From Blautia liquoris (GTDB taxonomy: Bacteria > Bacillota > Clostridia > Lachnospirales > Lachnospiraceae), in contig NZ_CP063304.1 in the NCBI RefSeq assembly GCF_015159595.1, positions 2,356,001 through 2,420,000 on the forward strand: a stretch of 64,000 nucleotides of DNA, in the 5' to 3' direction. The position numbers were made by a program, and so were the translations under genes. Below are positions 9,042 through 17,707 of this stretch, piece by piece (the stretch's first letter is position 1; each line of letters begins with the position of its first letter). Under the pieces are notes generated by a model. The model searched no databases and was not told the DNA's origin. It saw nothing but the letters and a program-made list of their open reading frames with translations.

Positions 9042-9514
9042 TGGATGCAATTCAGTTTCAGTTAAATGGCACCAAAACTTCTTATTCCGGAGATGCAGCT
9101 AATCGTCTTCTGGATGTATTAAGGGATACCTACGAGATGACCAGTGTAAAATGCGGTTGTAAAGAGGGGGAATGTGGGGCCTGTTCTGTATTGATTGACG
9201 GAATGCTAATCAACTCCTGCTGCGTGGCTGTCGGATCGGTAGATGGCTGCAATATTGTCACATTGGAAGGATATCGGGAAACGAAGAGATTCGCCGCTCT
9301 GAACAAAGCGTTTGCTTCCACCGCAGCCGCACAGTGTGGTTTCTGCATCCCGGGAATGGTTCTTGCAGCAGAAGCTTTGCTGAGCAAAATTCCTCACCCT
9401 ACGGAAGCCCAGATCCGCGATGGTTTGTCCGGCAATCTGTGCCGCTGTACCGGATATAATGCAATCGTAAACGCAGTCCACCTGGCCGCAAAAGGAGGAA
9501 ATGGATTATGGTAA
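9038..9514 (+). CDS. 2Fe-2S subunit of xanthine-dehydrogenase-type hydroxylase
   Basis: A 158-residue small subunit with both family iron-sulphur clusters. The plant-ferredoxin-type ligands are in CGCKEGECGACSV with a following Cys (INSC), and the helical-domain ligands are in QCGFCIPGM and LCRCTGYN. It passes electrons from the molybdenum site to the FAD subunit. The start codon overlaps the stop of the large subunit (ATGA), and an AAGGAGGG site lies within the end of that gene. The 3' end overlaps the FAD subunit by 7 bases, so the three are coupled. Confidence 0.93.
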   Translation: MMDAIQFQLNGTKTSYSGDAANRLLDVLRDTYEMTSVKCGCKEGECGACSVLIDGMLINSCCVAVGSVDGCNIVTLEGYRETKRFAALNKAFASTAAAQCGFCIPGMVLAAEALLSKIPHPTEAQIRDGLSGNLCRCTGYNAIVNAVHLAAKGGNGLW

Positions 9515-10326
9515 ACGGATATAAACCAGCTTCCCTTAAGGAAGCCCTCGAAATAAGAAGCAGTAACGACGTTGTCCCTTATGCGGGAGGCACTGACCTC
9601 ATGGTGGAAAACAGAAAGAATGTCTCCTACCTTTTTATAAACGGAATCGAAGAATTAAAACAAATCCGTAAAGAGGGCGACTATGTCTCCATCGGTTCCT
9701 GCGTTACTTTTACACAGGCGCTGGAATCTGACTTGATCAGTCCCCTTATGAAGGACGCTGTTCGCGAAATCGCCGCTCCGGCAATCCGAAACGCCGGGAC
9801 TTTCGGTGGAAACATAGGAAATGGATCTGCGAAAGCCGATTCCGCACTGATATTCTTTGTCTGCGATGCAAAAGTAAGACTTGCTTCCCTCAGGGGAACA
9901 CGCACCTTGGATATCGAAGATTTTTATCAGGGGCGAAAGAAACTGGATCTAAGATCCGATGAATTAATTGTGGATATTCTGGTTCCCGTGCATGGCATGG
10001 AGAACTGTTATTACAAAAAGGTAGGCGGAAGAAATGCACTGGCCATCTCCCGTGTTGCGTTTGCGGGAACAATCTCTATTGAAAATGGTCAGATTGAACA
10101 TATCGCTGCCGCCTTTGGTGCCGTATCAGACACCGTTCTTCGATTTCATGATTTAGAAGACAGACTGATCAAAAAGACACTGGAGGAGGCCAGGGCAGGA
10201 AAAGAACAGCTTTTGGCTGACTACGCAAAACGGTTGGTTCTAACCAGAGGCCGTGTGTCGGCTGAATACCGCAAAACGGTATGTCTGAACCTGCTTAACG
10301 ACTTCTTAGAAGAAAAGGGAATTTAA
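9508..10326 (+). CDS. FAD-binding subunit of xanthine-dehydrogenase-type hydroxylase
   Basis: A 272-residue FAD subunit. The N-terminal FAD_binding_5 domain includes PYAGGTDLMVE and PAIRNAGTFGGNIGN, both contacting FAD in this family. The C-terminal part (KKVGGRNALAISRVAFAG, then the CO_deh_flav_C domain) is complete. It probably passes electrons to NAD+ or a ferredoxin-type acceptor. An AAAGGAGG site at 9491-9498 precedes the ATG. It may also serve the fused hydroxylase encoded next, which has no FAD domain of its own; this sharing is an inference. Confidence 0.92.
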   Translation: MVNGYKPASLKEALEIRSSNDVVPYAGGTDLMVENRKNVSYLFINGIEELKQIRKEGDYVSIGSCVTFTQALESDLISPLMKDAVREIAAPAIRNAGTFGGNIGNGSAKADSALIFFVCDAKVRLASLRGTRTLDIEDFYQGRKKLDLRSDELIVDILVPVHGMENCYYKKVGGRNALAISRVAFAGTISIENGQIEHIAAAFGAVSDTVLRFHDLEDRLIKKTLEEARAGKEQLLADYAKRLVLTRGRVSAEYRKTVCLNLLNDFLEEKGI

Positions 10327-10357
10327 AGTAACACGTTATTTGAAAGGAGATTTTCAC

Positions 10358-12922
10358 ATGTACACATTACACATCAATGGGCGCGACTACGAAACACCGC
10401 ATGACAAAAAATTGCTGCGCTTTTTACGCGACGATCTTCACCTGACTGCCACAAAAGACGGCTGCAGTCAGGGCGTCTGTGGAACCTGCACCGTTCTTAT
10501 CGATGGAAAAAAGATAAAAGCCTGTATTCCAAAAATCAGCACCCTCGTAGGAAAAGACATTCTCACTGTAGAGGGTATTGATCCCGAAGAAATGAAAATT
10601 TATGAGCATTGTTTTGCCGAAGCCGGCGCTGTTCAGTGTGGATTCTGTATTCCTGGAATGATTATCTCAGCAAAAAGTCTCCTGGATACCAACCTGAATC
10701 CGACCAGAGAAGAAGTCAAGAGGGCAATCAAGGGTAATCTGTGCCGTTGTACCGGTTACAAGAAAATCGAAGATGCAATCCTGATGGCCGCTGCTTTCTT
10801 CAGAGATCATCTGGAAATTCCTGCACAACCCACTACTTTGCATATGAACGAACATTTTAAACGAATTGATGCTGCTGAAAAAGTAAATGGAACTGGAATT
10901 TATACGGATGATATCTATCTGGATGGCATGCTGTATGTAAAATGTCTCTACGCCGAACACCCAAGAGAACTCATCAATAAAATTGATGTATCGAACGCTT
11001 TAAAGCACCCGGATTGTGTGGAGATTCTCACCAAGGAAGATGTCCCCTGCAATAAGATCGGTCATATCAAACAGGACTGGGATGTCATGATGGGTGAAGG
11101 TGATATCACTCGTTATGTTGGAAATGTCCTCGCAGTTGTCGCCTCCTCTCGTCAGGAATCACTGGAAGAAATCGTCTCTCTCATTGATGTGGACTGCACA
11201 AAACTTCCCGCAATTACAAGCCCCTATGAAGCTTTAAAGGGAGACGCTCCGCTCATCCATGAAGACGGCAACGTCATGAGTCGTGCAACACTGGTACGCG
11301 GTAATGCAGATGAGGCAATTAAAAACTCCAAATACGTCGTGACAAGAAAGTATAAGACCCCCTGGCAGGAGCATGGTTTTATGGAACCTGAATGCTGCGT
11401 TGCTCTTCCCGAGAATGAGGACGGTCTTTTGATCTACACCACCTGCCAGTCCGTGTATGATGTTCAAAGAGAATGTTCGACGATGCTTAAGATAGCACCG
11501 GAAAAAGTGCATGTCCATTCCCCACTGGTCGGCGGTGGATTCGGCGGCAAGGAAGATATGTCCGTTCAGCAGTATGCAGCCTTGATGGCGTGGTACACAA
11601 AAAAACCAGTGAAGATCAAATACACCCGCCAGGAATCCTTGGACTATCATGTGAAACGTCATCCGATGGAAATGGAATTCACCACAGCCTGTGATGAAAA
11701 TGGTCATCTGACTGCAATGAAAGGTGTGATCATCGCCGATACCGGAGCTTATGCTTCTCTCGGTGGTCCGGTTCTTCACCGTGCCTGTACACATGCCGCA
11801 GGACCATACAATTATCAGAACATCGATATCTTCGGCATGTCTGTGTATACAAATAACGTTGTTTCCGGGGCTTTCCGCGGATTCGGCGTAACCCAGAGCT
11901 GCTTTGCAACAGAGATGAACATCAATCTTCTCGCTGAGATGGTTGGTCTGGATGCCTGGGAATTCCGCCGTCGAAATGCGATAAAACCGGGAGATATTCT
12001 TCCAAATGGCCAGACTGCAGACCCGAATACCAACATGGAAGCATGTCTGGATGCTGTAAAAGACACCTATTATGCAAACCCCTACGCCGGAATCGCCTGT
12101 GGCTTTAAGAATGCAGGAACCGGAATGGGTAAAAAAGACATCGGTCGTGTTCTTTTATCCGTGGAGGATGGAAAAGTCCACATCCGCACTTCGGCCGCCT
12201 GCATGGGACAGGGAATCGGACAGATGGTTTTGACTGAAATTTGTCAGGCTACTGGCCTTAACCCATCACTCTTTTTCCACGAAGCGGCAGATACCGTGCG
12301 CACCCCGGATTCAGGAACCTCCACAGCATCCCGTCAGACCGTTGTCACCGGCGAGGCAGCAAAAAGAGCAGGTGAAAAACTAAAACTTGCCTTGGACAAT
12401 GGAGCAGCCCTCTCTGATTTGGAAGGACAGGAGTTTTTCGGAGAATATTCTGTAAAAACAGATCCTCTCGGTGCCATCAAAGAGAACCCCGTCAGCCATG
12501 TTTCCTACTCTTACGGAGCTCAGGTCATCATCTTAAATGAAGAAGGCAAAATTGAAAAAGCAGTTGCTGCCTTCGATGTGGGTACCCCCGTTAACATCCA
12601 GTCCGTGGAGGGACAAATTGAAGGCGGTATGGTTATGGGAATTGGCTACGGCGTGACCGAGGAGTACAAGTGTGTCGACGGCTATCCGAAAAGCAAGTTC
12701 GGAACTATCGGATTTATGAAAGCAGATGAGGCACCAGAGCTGGATGTAATCCTCTGCCAGCCGAAAGAAGAGGATAAACTTCCATACTCTTACGGAGCAA
12801 AAGGCTGCGGAGAACTTTGCATGATTCCAACCGCACCAGCCTGCGCACATGCATACTACAGGCTGGATGATAAGTTCAGACAGAGTCTGCCGCTGAAAGA
12901 TACTTATTATAACAAGAAGTAA
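10358..12922 (+). CDS. Fused 2Fe-2S / molybdopterin hydroxylase (xanthine dehydrogenase family)
   Basis: An 854-residue fusion. Residues 1 to about 155 carry both 2Fe-2S clusters (CSQGVCGTCTV, VQCGFCIPGM, LCRCTGYKK). The rest is a molybdenum domain with GGGFGGKEDMS, GAFRGFGVTQ, MGQGIGQ and GAKGCGELCMIP, keeping the catalytic Glu. The fused layout resembles the Se-dependent xanthine dehydrogenase and molybdenum hydroxylase families of Clostridia; the selenium genes (selD, yqeB-type) are not in the window. A GAAAGGAGA site sets the start at 10358; an upstream in-frame TTG at 10340 is unlikely. It lacks an FAD subunit and may use the one just upstream. A strong terminator follows. Confidence 0.88.
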   Translation: MYTLHINGRDYETPHDKKLLRFLRDDLHLTATKDGCSQGVCGTCTVLIDGKKIKACIPKISTLVGKDILTVEGIDPEEMKIYEHCFAEAGAVQCGFCIPGMIISAKSLLDTNLNPTREEVKRAIKGNLCRCTGYKKIEDAILMAAAFFRDHLEIPAQPTTLHMNEHFKRIDAAEKVNGTGIYTDDIYLDGMLYVKCLYAEHPRELINKIDVSNALKHPDCVEILTKEDVPCNKIGHIKQDWDVMMGEGDITRYVGNVLAVVASSRQESLEEIVSLIDVDCTKLPAITSPYEALKGDAPLIHEDGNVMSRATLVRGNADEAIKNSKYVVTRKYKTPWQEHGFMEPECCVALPENEDGLLIYTTCQSVYDVQRECSTMLKIAPEKVHVHSPLVGGGFGGKEDMSVQQYAALMAWYTKKPVKIKYTRQESLDYHVKRHPMEMEFTTACDENGHLTAMKGVIIADTGAYASLGGPVLHRACTHAAGPYNYQNIDIFGMSVYTNNVVSGAFRGFGVTQSCFATEMNINLLAEMVGLDAWEFRRRNAIKPGDILPNGQTADPNTNMEACLDAVKDTYYANPYAGIACGFKNAGTGMGKKDIGRVLLSVEDGKVHIRTSAACMGQGIGQMVLTEICQATGLNPSLFFHEAADTVRTPDSGTSTASRQTVVTGEAAKRAGEKLKLALDNGAALSDLEGQEFFGEYSVKTDPLGAIKENPVSHVSYSYGAQVIILNEEGKIEKAVAAFDVGTPVNIQSVEGQIEGGMVMGIGYGVTEEYKCVDGYPKSKFGTIGFMKADEAPELDVILCQPKEEDKLPYSYGAKGCGELCMIPTAPACAHAYYRLDDKFRQSLPLKDTYYNKK

Positions 12923-12930
12923 TAAAACTC

Positions 12931-12983
12931 AAGACTTAATATCTGATAACTCCATAAAAGGGTATAAGATATTAAGTCTTTTT
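12931..12983 (+). terminator. Rho-independent terminator after the molybdenum operon
   Basis: A perfect 14-bp stem (12931-12944 with 12967-12980) is followed by a T run and preceded by A residues. It can stop transcription from both converging directions, the molybdenum operon and the minus-strand gene ending at 12989. Confidence 0.9.
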
Positions 12984-12988
12984 CACTC

Positions 12989-13699
12989 TTACTGTATCAA
13001 CAACTTTGCATAAAAAGAAGTCTGATTCAGATTATTAACGATTTCTGCCATAATCTTAAGTTTATCACTGACTTCCCGTCCTTCTTGAATCGTTTGAAAA
13101 ACGGGTTCCATGCAGCCAGCCGCATCTACATAGGATATCTTACATGGAACCAATGTAGAAATCTGCTTAGCAGTTTCGTAACAGTTCTGTATGTATCTTC
13201 CAAGACTCTCTCCTGAAAGATTATGAGTATCTCCCTTTAAAAAGCAGCCTCGCAAGGAAATATATGGCAGTTTTCTGGCAAAAGCGGATAATTCAGAAAT
13301 ATCTGTCATCCGAAAACCTTTTAGCTTTTTATTGTCATAATCCTCCAAAACCACAGATATTCCGACGGATTCCAAATGTCCCTGTGGCAGAATGCCTGAA
13401 GCGGCCTCATTGATGATCCTCAACTCATCCATGTCAGAAGCGACGAATCTACATTTCCCAATAACATCTTTTACAGATGACAGACTTGAAAAAGATGTGC
13501 CATAGATATCATTCTTGTCCATTCCTGCCTGAAAAACCGCATTGATTCTGGCCTCATCTGATGATTCCAAGGCCCAACCCTGCTTTAACAAAAACTCAAT
13601 AACCGAAAAATCGATTTCTGCCATATCTCCTCTGAACAGATACTGGAAACCTGGAAACAATTCCATGGCAGTCTTAATATGTATCATATTGTTGTTCAT
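12989..13699 (-). CDS. Protein of unknown function resembling a truncated PLP-racemase/decarboxylase barrel
   Basis: A 236-residue protein that I cannot name. Several segments match the order seen in the N-terminal barrel of alanine racemase and Orn/DAP/Arg decarboxylases: GWALESSDEARINAVFQAG, then SDMDELRIINEA, then VGISVVLEDYD, YISLRGCFLKGD and CKISYVDAAG. The Lys that binds PLP near the N-terminus of those enzymes is not apparent (the region reads YLFRGDMAEIDFS), and the C-terminal beta domain is missing. A non-PLP binding role or pseudoenzyme is therefore possible. It lies behind the flavoenzyme gene, beyond a terminator, and may have its own promoter. No signal peptide or membrane segment. 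Confidence 0.6.
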   Translation of the reverse strand: MNNNMIHIKTAMELFPGFQYLFRGDMAEIDFSVIEFLLKQGWALESSDEARINAVFQAGMDKNDIYGTSFSSLSSVKDVIGKCRFVASDMDELRIINEAASGILPQGHLESVGISVVLEDYDNKKLKGFRMTDISELSAFARKLPYISLRGCFLKGDTHNLSGESLGRYIQNCYETAKQISTLVPCKISYVDAAGCMEPVFQTIQEGREVSDKLKIMAEIVNNLNQTSFYAKLLIQ

Positions 13700-13782
13700 G
13701 TTATCCTATCCTCACTCAACTTGATGTGTAGATATCTTGCTTTTAACCATGTTATCATAAAAGAATTATTTTTAAAACCCTG

Positions 13783-13827
13783 AAAAATCCGGCCCGAATA
13801 CCACGGGGGTAAACAGGCCGGATTTTT
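13783..13827 (-). terminator. Rho-independent terminator behind the flavoenzyme gene
   Basis: The stem AATCCGGCC/GGCCGGATT flanks a loop of about 21 bases, followed on the minus strand by TTTTT. It lies just past the stop of the gene ending at 13850 and separates it from the gene at 12989-13699. Confidence 0.85.
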
Positions 13828-13849
13828 AATTTTTTGATTACATGATCTA

Positions 13850-15856
13850 TCAAATTTGGCTTGCTGATTCAAAGGCTTTCCAAATAGCACCCATCAGATT
13901 AGATACATGATCGCAGTCTCCAAGTGTCTCGACGCGTCCATCATAATCCTCTAATCTTTCCGCAAGTGTATTCTCCGATGTATAGCCGATGCTGCTGATT
14001 ACGGTGTCCGCCGGGAGCACCGACTGTTTGCCATCTTTTTCAATTGTGACGCCTTCTTCCGATATTTTCACTACTTTCGCATTGGTATGGATACCAATAT
14101 GATACCGCTCGATTGCCATCCTGAGCATATTCTCATTTGCAGCGCAAAGATCGTCTTTCTTGGAAAGGATCTCAGGGAGAACCTCCACCACATTGACTTC
14201 TTTTCCGGTTACTACTTGATCATAAGCCATCTCAATTCCGGTCAGACCTCCGCCGATGATAACGACTTTGTCACCAATCGGTTTCTTTTTCAGAAGTGCA
14301 TCAACCGCTGAGATTACATGGGAATCAGAACCTTCAATGCCCGATAATACTCTGGGCGCAGAGCCTGTTGCAACGTAAACAACGTCTGGTTTTTCACTCT
14401 TCACCTGTTCCGTTGTCACTTCATAATTCATGTGAACCGTAACACCAGTCTTTTCCATCTGTCTTTTGTACCATTCAATCAATTTTCTGTCGGCAACTTT
14501 GAAACTCATAGACGAAGCAGGGATAAACATTCCGCCTAATTTATCTGACTTTTCATACAAATCTACTTTGTGTCCTCTTATAGCTGCAACTCTGGCCGCT
14601 TCCATTCCGGCAATGCCACCGCCTATGACCATTACATGCTTTGGAGCATCCGTCGGTTTCAACTCATAAGCTCTCTCATTACAGCAGGCAGGATTCAGCG
14701 CACAGCTCATATCTTTCATATTGAATATTCTCTGCAGGCATCCCACGTGGCATGCGATACAGGGACGGATATCTTCCTCATCATCATTTTCTGCTTTTTT
14801 AGGCCAGTAAGGATCAGCCAGAAGACTTCTCGCCAGACCAATCGCATCAACCTTGCCTTCCCGGATCGCCTTCTCATCTGCCTCGGGATCTTCCATTCGT
14901 CCTGCACAGATCACAGGAATATTCACCTGTTTTTTGATAAATGCACAGTCGTCCAGATTACACTGTTCGGGCATATAAACTGGGGGATGTGCCCAGAACC
15001 AGGAGTCATAAGTTCCATTATCTGCATCCAAAGCCGCATACCCGTATTTTTCGAGCAGCCTTGCGACCTTTACAGATTCTTCTCTCGAACGACCGAATTC
15101 GTCATATTCCTCTCTGGGCAATGCCCCCTGATTAAAGCCCTTCATCTTCGATGTCACACTATAGCGCATCAAAACAGGGAAATCATCACCACATACAGCA
15201 TGAATCCGCTCGACGATCTCTTTTGCAAATCTCAGACGGTTTTCCAGTTTGGATCCGCCATACTCATCATCTCTGGTATTCATGTTCGCCAATGCGAACT
15301 GATCCAGCAAATACCCTTCATGCATGGCATGAATTTCAACACCGTCGAATCCTGCATCCTGACACAGTTTTGCTCCTACCTCAAATCCGTGTAAATACAT
15401 CTGGATATCTTCCTTTGTAAGTGCCCTGTGTTTAATCTCCGGTTTCCATACATTTGGAAGTCCGTCGCAGGGTGCGATCGGGTCTCCGGACATAAACCAT
15501 ACCGGCGCCGTACGACCAGAAGCAGCACTTAACTGACAGACAATCTTTGTTCCATATTTATGTACTGCATCCGTCAGTTTTTTTGAGTTTGTAATAAACT
15601 CATCTCCGGAATTTAGTACACAATTCCCGCCTTCCACTGTGTCATACTTATTCTGCACAGCCATACCGCCGGTCACAATCAGACCAACTCCCCCTTTGGC
15701 TCTCTCAACAAAGTAGTCGATGCCATCTTGTGTATAACTGTTATCATTGTTTACCATTCGCGGGGAATGTATTCCCATCGCAGCCATAACAGTCCGATTC
15801 TTGATTTCCATGTTCCCGATCTTCCAAGGCTGAAATATTGCTGTCAGATTTCCCAT
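13850..15856 (-). CDS. FMN/4Fe-4S/FAD ene-reductase (old yellow enzyme, 2,4-dienoyl-CoA reductase / enoate reductase family)
   Basis: A 668-residue oxidoreductase. Residues 1 to about 340 are an old-yellow-enzyme TIM barrel binding FMN (IFQPWKIGNMEIKNRTV, GVEIHAMHEGYLLDQF). A 4Fe-4S cluster motif follows (CIACHVGCLQ with a fourth Cys in SCALNPACC). The C-terminus holds FAD- and NAD(P)-binding folds (VMVIGGGIAGMEAARVA and VVIIGGGLTGIEMAYD). The family includes enoate reductase, 2,4-dienoyl-CoA reductase, trimethylamine dehydrogenase and the bile-acid and isoflavone reductases BaiCD and daidzein reductase; the substrate cannot be chosen here. An AGAGG ribosome site is present. A divergent TetR regulator and a palindrome over its promoter suggest induction by the substrate. 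Confidence 0.88.
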   Translation of the reverse strand: MGNLTAIFQPWKIGNMEIKNRTVMAAMGIHSPRMVNNDNSYTQDGIDYFVERAKGGVGLIVTGGMAVQNKYDTVEGGNCVLNSGDEFITNSKKLTDAVHKYGTKIVCQLSAASGRTAPVWFMSGDPIAPCDGLPNVWKPEIKHRALTKEDIQMYLHGFEVGAKLCQDAGFDGVEIHAMHEGYLLDQFALANMNTRDDEYGGSKLENRLRFAKEIVERIHAVCGDDFPVLMRYSVTSKMKGFNQGALPREEYDEFGRSREESVKVARLLEKYGYAALDADNGTYDSWFWAHPPVYMPEQCNLDDCAFIKKQVNIPVICAGRMEDPEADEKAIREGKVDAIGLARSLLADPYWPKKAENDDEEDIRPCIACHVGCLQRIFNMKDMSCALNPACCNERAYELKPTDAPKHVMVIGGGIAGMEAARVAAIRGHKVDLYEKSDKLGGMFIPASSMSFKVADRKLIEWYKRQMEKTGVTVHMNYEVTTEQVKSEKPDVVYVATGSAPRVLSGIEGSDSHVISAVDALLKKKPIGDKVVIIGGGLTGIEMAYDQVVTGKEVNVVEVLPEILSKKDDLCAANENMLRMAIERYHIGIHTNAKVVKISEEGVTIEKDGKQSVLPADTVISSIGYTSENTLAERLEDYDGRVETLGDCDHVSNLMGAIWKAFESASQI

Positions 15857-15872
15857 TTTTTTGCACCTCTTA

Positions 15873-15909
15873 TATAGTTTTATTTGTACACGTGTATAAA
15901 ATAACTATA
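15873..15909. promoter_or_regulatory. Candidate TetR operator over the flavoenzyme promoter
   Basis: A 37-base imperfect palindrome is centred on TACACGTGTA (15887-15896), with TATAGTT and ACTATA-type outer arms. It covers the -10 box and the expected start point of the flavoenzyme promoter. Position and symmetry fit a TetR-family operator; the regulator gene lies about 100 bases away in the other direction. Confidence 0.55.
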
Positions 15910-15932
15910 TACCATTGTTATTATTTTGTCAA
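15904..15932 (-). promoter_or_regulatory. Promoter of the flavoenzyme gene
   Basis: On the minus strand TTGACA (15932-15927) and TATAGT (15909-15904) are 17 bases apart, a near-consensus sigma-A promoter. The -10 box lies inside the palindrome. Confidence 0.75.
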
Positions 15933-15949
15933 TAGGCTTCTGGTATGAT

Positions 15950-15977
15950 TTGCATTATTTAATTATTGTGCTATAGT
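15950..15977 (+). promoter_or_regulatory. Possible promoter of the TetR gene
   Basis: TTGCAT (15950-15955) and TATAGT (15972-15977) are spaced by 16 bases, about 30 bases ahead of the regulator start codon. Confidence 0.45.
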
Positions 15978-16007
15978 TATGGTATCTTATATGACAGGGG
16001 AATATAC

Positions 16008-16613
16008 ATGCCAAGCGACGGGACAAAAACAAAAGCAGCCATTATCAATACCGCAATCGAATTATTTAAAGAAAAGGGGTATCAGAACGTATCCATAAAG
16101 GATATCTGCGATGCCATGGATATACAAAGGGGAACCTTCTATTATCACTTCGCCAGCAAGGATGCAATCATCGACTCCTTCTACGACAATATTCTGATTC
16201 CCGGAAAATATCATACTAAGATTATCACGACAGATAACTGCTGGCTGAAACTATGGCTAATCTTTAAGCCCACCGTGGACTGGACCATAGAGATGGGTTC
16301 TGACATACTTTCATCCATTATCACGATTAATCTGCAGAACAGCCGAACTACATTCTTCCCTGAAACGGAGAACAATACAAAAGAAAACACTCTGCAGATC
16401 ATAAAAAAAGGCCAGCAGGAAGGGCAGTTTCTCAATACCCGTTCCCCGCTGGACATTTATCATACCATTCGAAATCAGATCCTCGGCATCTGTCTGGTCT
16501 GGTGTACAAAAGACGGGGAATTCGACGAGGGGAAGGAGATCCATGATTCAATGATCTTTATACTACAGGTGAGGGAAGATCTGGTGAAAGAAGAAGAAAA
16601 ATGGTTTTCGTAA
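16008..16613 (+). CDS. TetR/AcrR-family transcriptional regulator
   Basis: A 201-residue repressor. The N-terminal helix-turn-helix is typical: KAAIINTAIELFKEKGYQNV, then SIKDICDAMDIQRGTFYYHF. The ligand-binding C-terminal domain is divergent, as usual. The start at MPSDGTKTK is chosen because a CAGGGGA site precedes it; a longer reading from 15966 would run through the promoter region. It is divergent from the ene-reductase gene, which it most likely represses through the palindrome at 15873-15909. Confidence 0.88.
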   Translation: MPSDGTKTKAAIINTAIELFKEKGYQNVSIKDICDAMDIQRGTFYYHFASKDAIIDSFYDNILIPGKYHTKIITTDNCWLKLWLIFKPTVDWTIEMGSDILSSIITINLQNSRTTFFPETENNTKENTLQIIKKGQQEGQFLNTRSPLDIYHTIRNQILGICLVWCTKDGEFDEGKEIHDSMIFILQVREDLVKEEEKWFS

Positions 16614-16616
16614 AAC

Positions 16617-16650
16617 AAAAGGGTGGGATTTCGATACCCCGTCCCTTTAT
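16617..16650 (+). terminator. Weak hairpin after the TetR gene
   Basis: AGGGTGGG pairs with CCCCGTCCCT around an AT-rich loop, with a short T run after it. It sits between convergent genes and could end either transcript. Confidence 0.4.
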
Positions 16651-16667
16651 CCGCACTCAGTATTCGT

Positions 16668-17090
16668 CTATTTATATTTTTCAAGCATTTTCTCAATTTG
16701 TTGTTTCATTTGTTTCAAATCAACCTGGAACACAATGGCTGCAATCGAAATCTGAATTACTGATTCTGAAATCTCTTTACGTTGTACATCTTTACCCGTG
16801 CTAGACAACATATATCCATTGCCGCCTTCTTTTATAAATGCCTTGATATGTCCCACAATACCATTGTGAATACCTACCCAGTGTGATAACTCTTCAATGT
16901 CTGTCGTCAGTTGCTGCTTTACTTCTTTTATAGAATTATTAGCTTCTATTTCTGCAGATACCACGGAAGCGCCCTCATGCATATAGGCTTCAACTCCAGT
17001 ATGAATATGCCCCTGATTACAGGTATGCCCATTGCTAGGAATCGATTCATGGCTATGCTCCGTCATAGCCATGTCCATCTTGTTTTCCAT
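16668..17090 (-). CDS. Small His-rich N-terminal protein coupled to CobW (unknown function)
   Basis: A 140-residue protein I do not recognise. The first 40 residues are rich in His, Met and Cys (TEHSHESIPSNGHTCNQGHI), which suggests metal binding. The rest is a soluble alpha/beta or helical domain (ELSHWVGIHNGIVGHIKAFI; C-terminal Lys-rich coiled helix KQMKQQIEKMLEKYK). It overlaps the end of the CobW gene by 38 bases and has a good site (AAGGAGC) before its ATG, so the two are coupled. Together with CobW and two Zn-type URO-D proteins it may handle metal for the methyltransferases; this is inference. Confidence 0.65.
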   Translation of the reverse strand: MENKMDMAMTEHSHESIPSNGHTCNQGHIHTGVEAYMHEGASVVSAEIEANNSIKEVKQQLTTDIEELSHWVGIHNGIVGHIKAFIKEGGNGYMLSSTGKDVQRKEISESVIQISIAAIVFQVDLKQMKQQIEKMLEKYK

Positions 17091-17706
17091 CTTGTTGCTC
17101 CTTCACATGTTCTACTATTTTTTCGAATACACTCGCCGGAATTCCTTGTTTGGCTGATATCATAAATATCTCAACAGAAGCATGATAGGATACCACACTG
17201 CTTTTCACAGTCTCCAAAGTATCTTCCTCTATCAAATCAGTTTTATTAATCAAGACTGTCATACTATCTTCCAACTGACCGCTGACAAGTGTTTGCATAG
17301 CATTTACAAGTCTTTTCCATCTACTGGCATCTGCAATTGTTATGATATATGCTTCGAGTCCTAAATTGTCCGTCAATGCTTTTCTTATGCTGCCAGGATA
17401 AGCCACCCCTGTCGCCTCAATTACGACCCAGGAAGGATTCATCTTTTCCTGGATCTCTTTTACACTTTTAATCAGTTCGGATTTCAGAGTGCAGCAGACA
17501 CAGCCGGAAAAAATATTACTTACCTTGAACCCAGCACTTTTTAAAACCTGATCATCGATTCCGACTTCGCCGATTTCATTTTCAACAATAGCAAACTTTG
17601 TATTTGCTTTGCTGTTTGCTTCGTGTTCCACCAAAAAATGTGCCATCTGCTGCAGTACACTGGTTTTTCCGGAACCTAGAAATCCTCCTAAAATTATAAT
17701 CTTCAA
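17053..17706 (-). CDS. CobW/COG0523-family GTP-dependent metallochaperone
   Basis: A 217-residue G3E GTPase. The Walker A motif is GGFLGSGKTS (residues 7-16), the family metal motif CVCC is at 69-72, and the base-recognition motif is NKTD. The C-terminal CobW domain is very short. I place the start at a TTG (17706), two bases after the stop of the upstream gene, because it gives the usual MKIIILGGFLGSGKT beginning and has a GAAAGG site; a longer reading from 17766 would overlap the neighbour. COG0523 members deliver Zn or Co to target proteins. It lies directly behind two URO-D-family genes with Zn-type HxCxxC motifs, its likely clients. Confidence 0.85.
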   Translation of the reverse strand: MKIIILGGFLGSGKTSVLQQMAHFLVEHEANSKANTKFAIVENEIGEVGIDDQVLKSAGFKVSNIFSGCVCCTLKSELIKSVKEIQEKMNPSWVVIEATGVAYPGSIRKALTDNLGLEAYIITIADASRWKRLVNAMQTLVSGQLEDSMTVLINKTDLIEEDTLETVKSSVVSYHASVEIFMISAKQGIPASVFEKIVEHVKEQQDGKQDGHGYDGA

Positions 17707-17707
17707 A

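Noticed and set aside
14570-15394. A 274-codon antisense frame within the ene-reductase gene
   Set aside because: The opposite strand encodes a clear FMN/Fe-S/FAD enzyme over the whole length.
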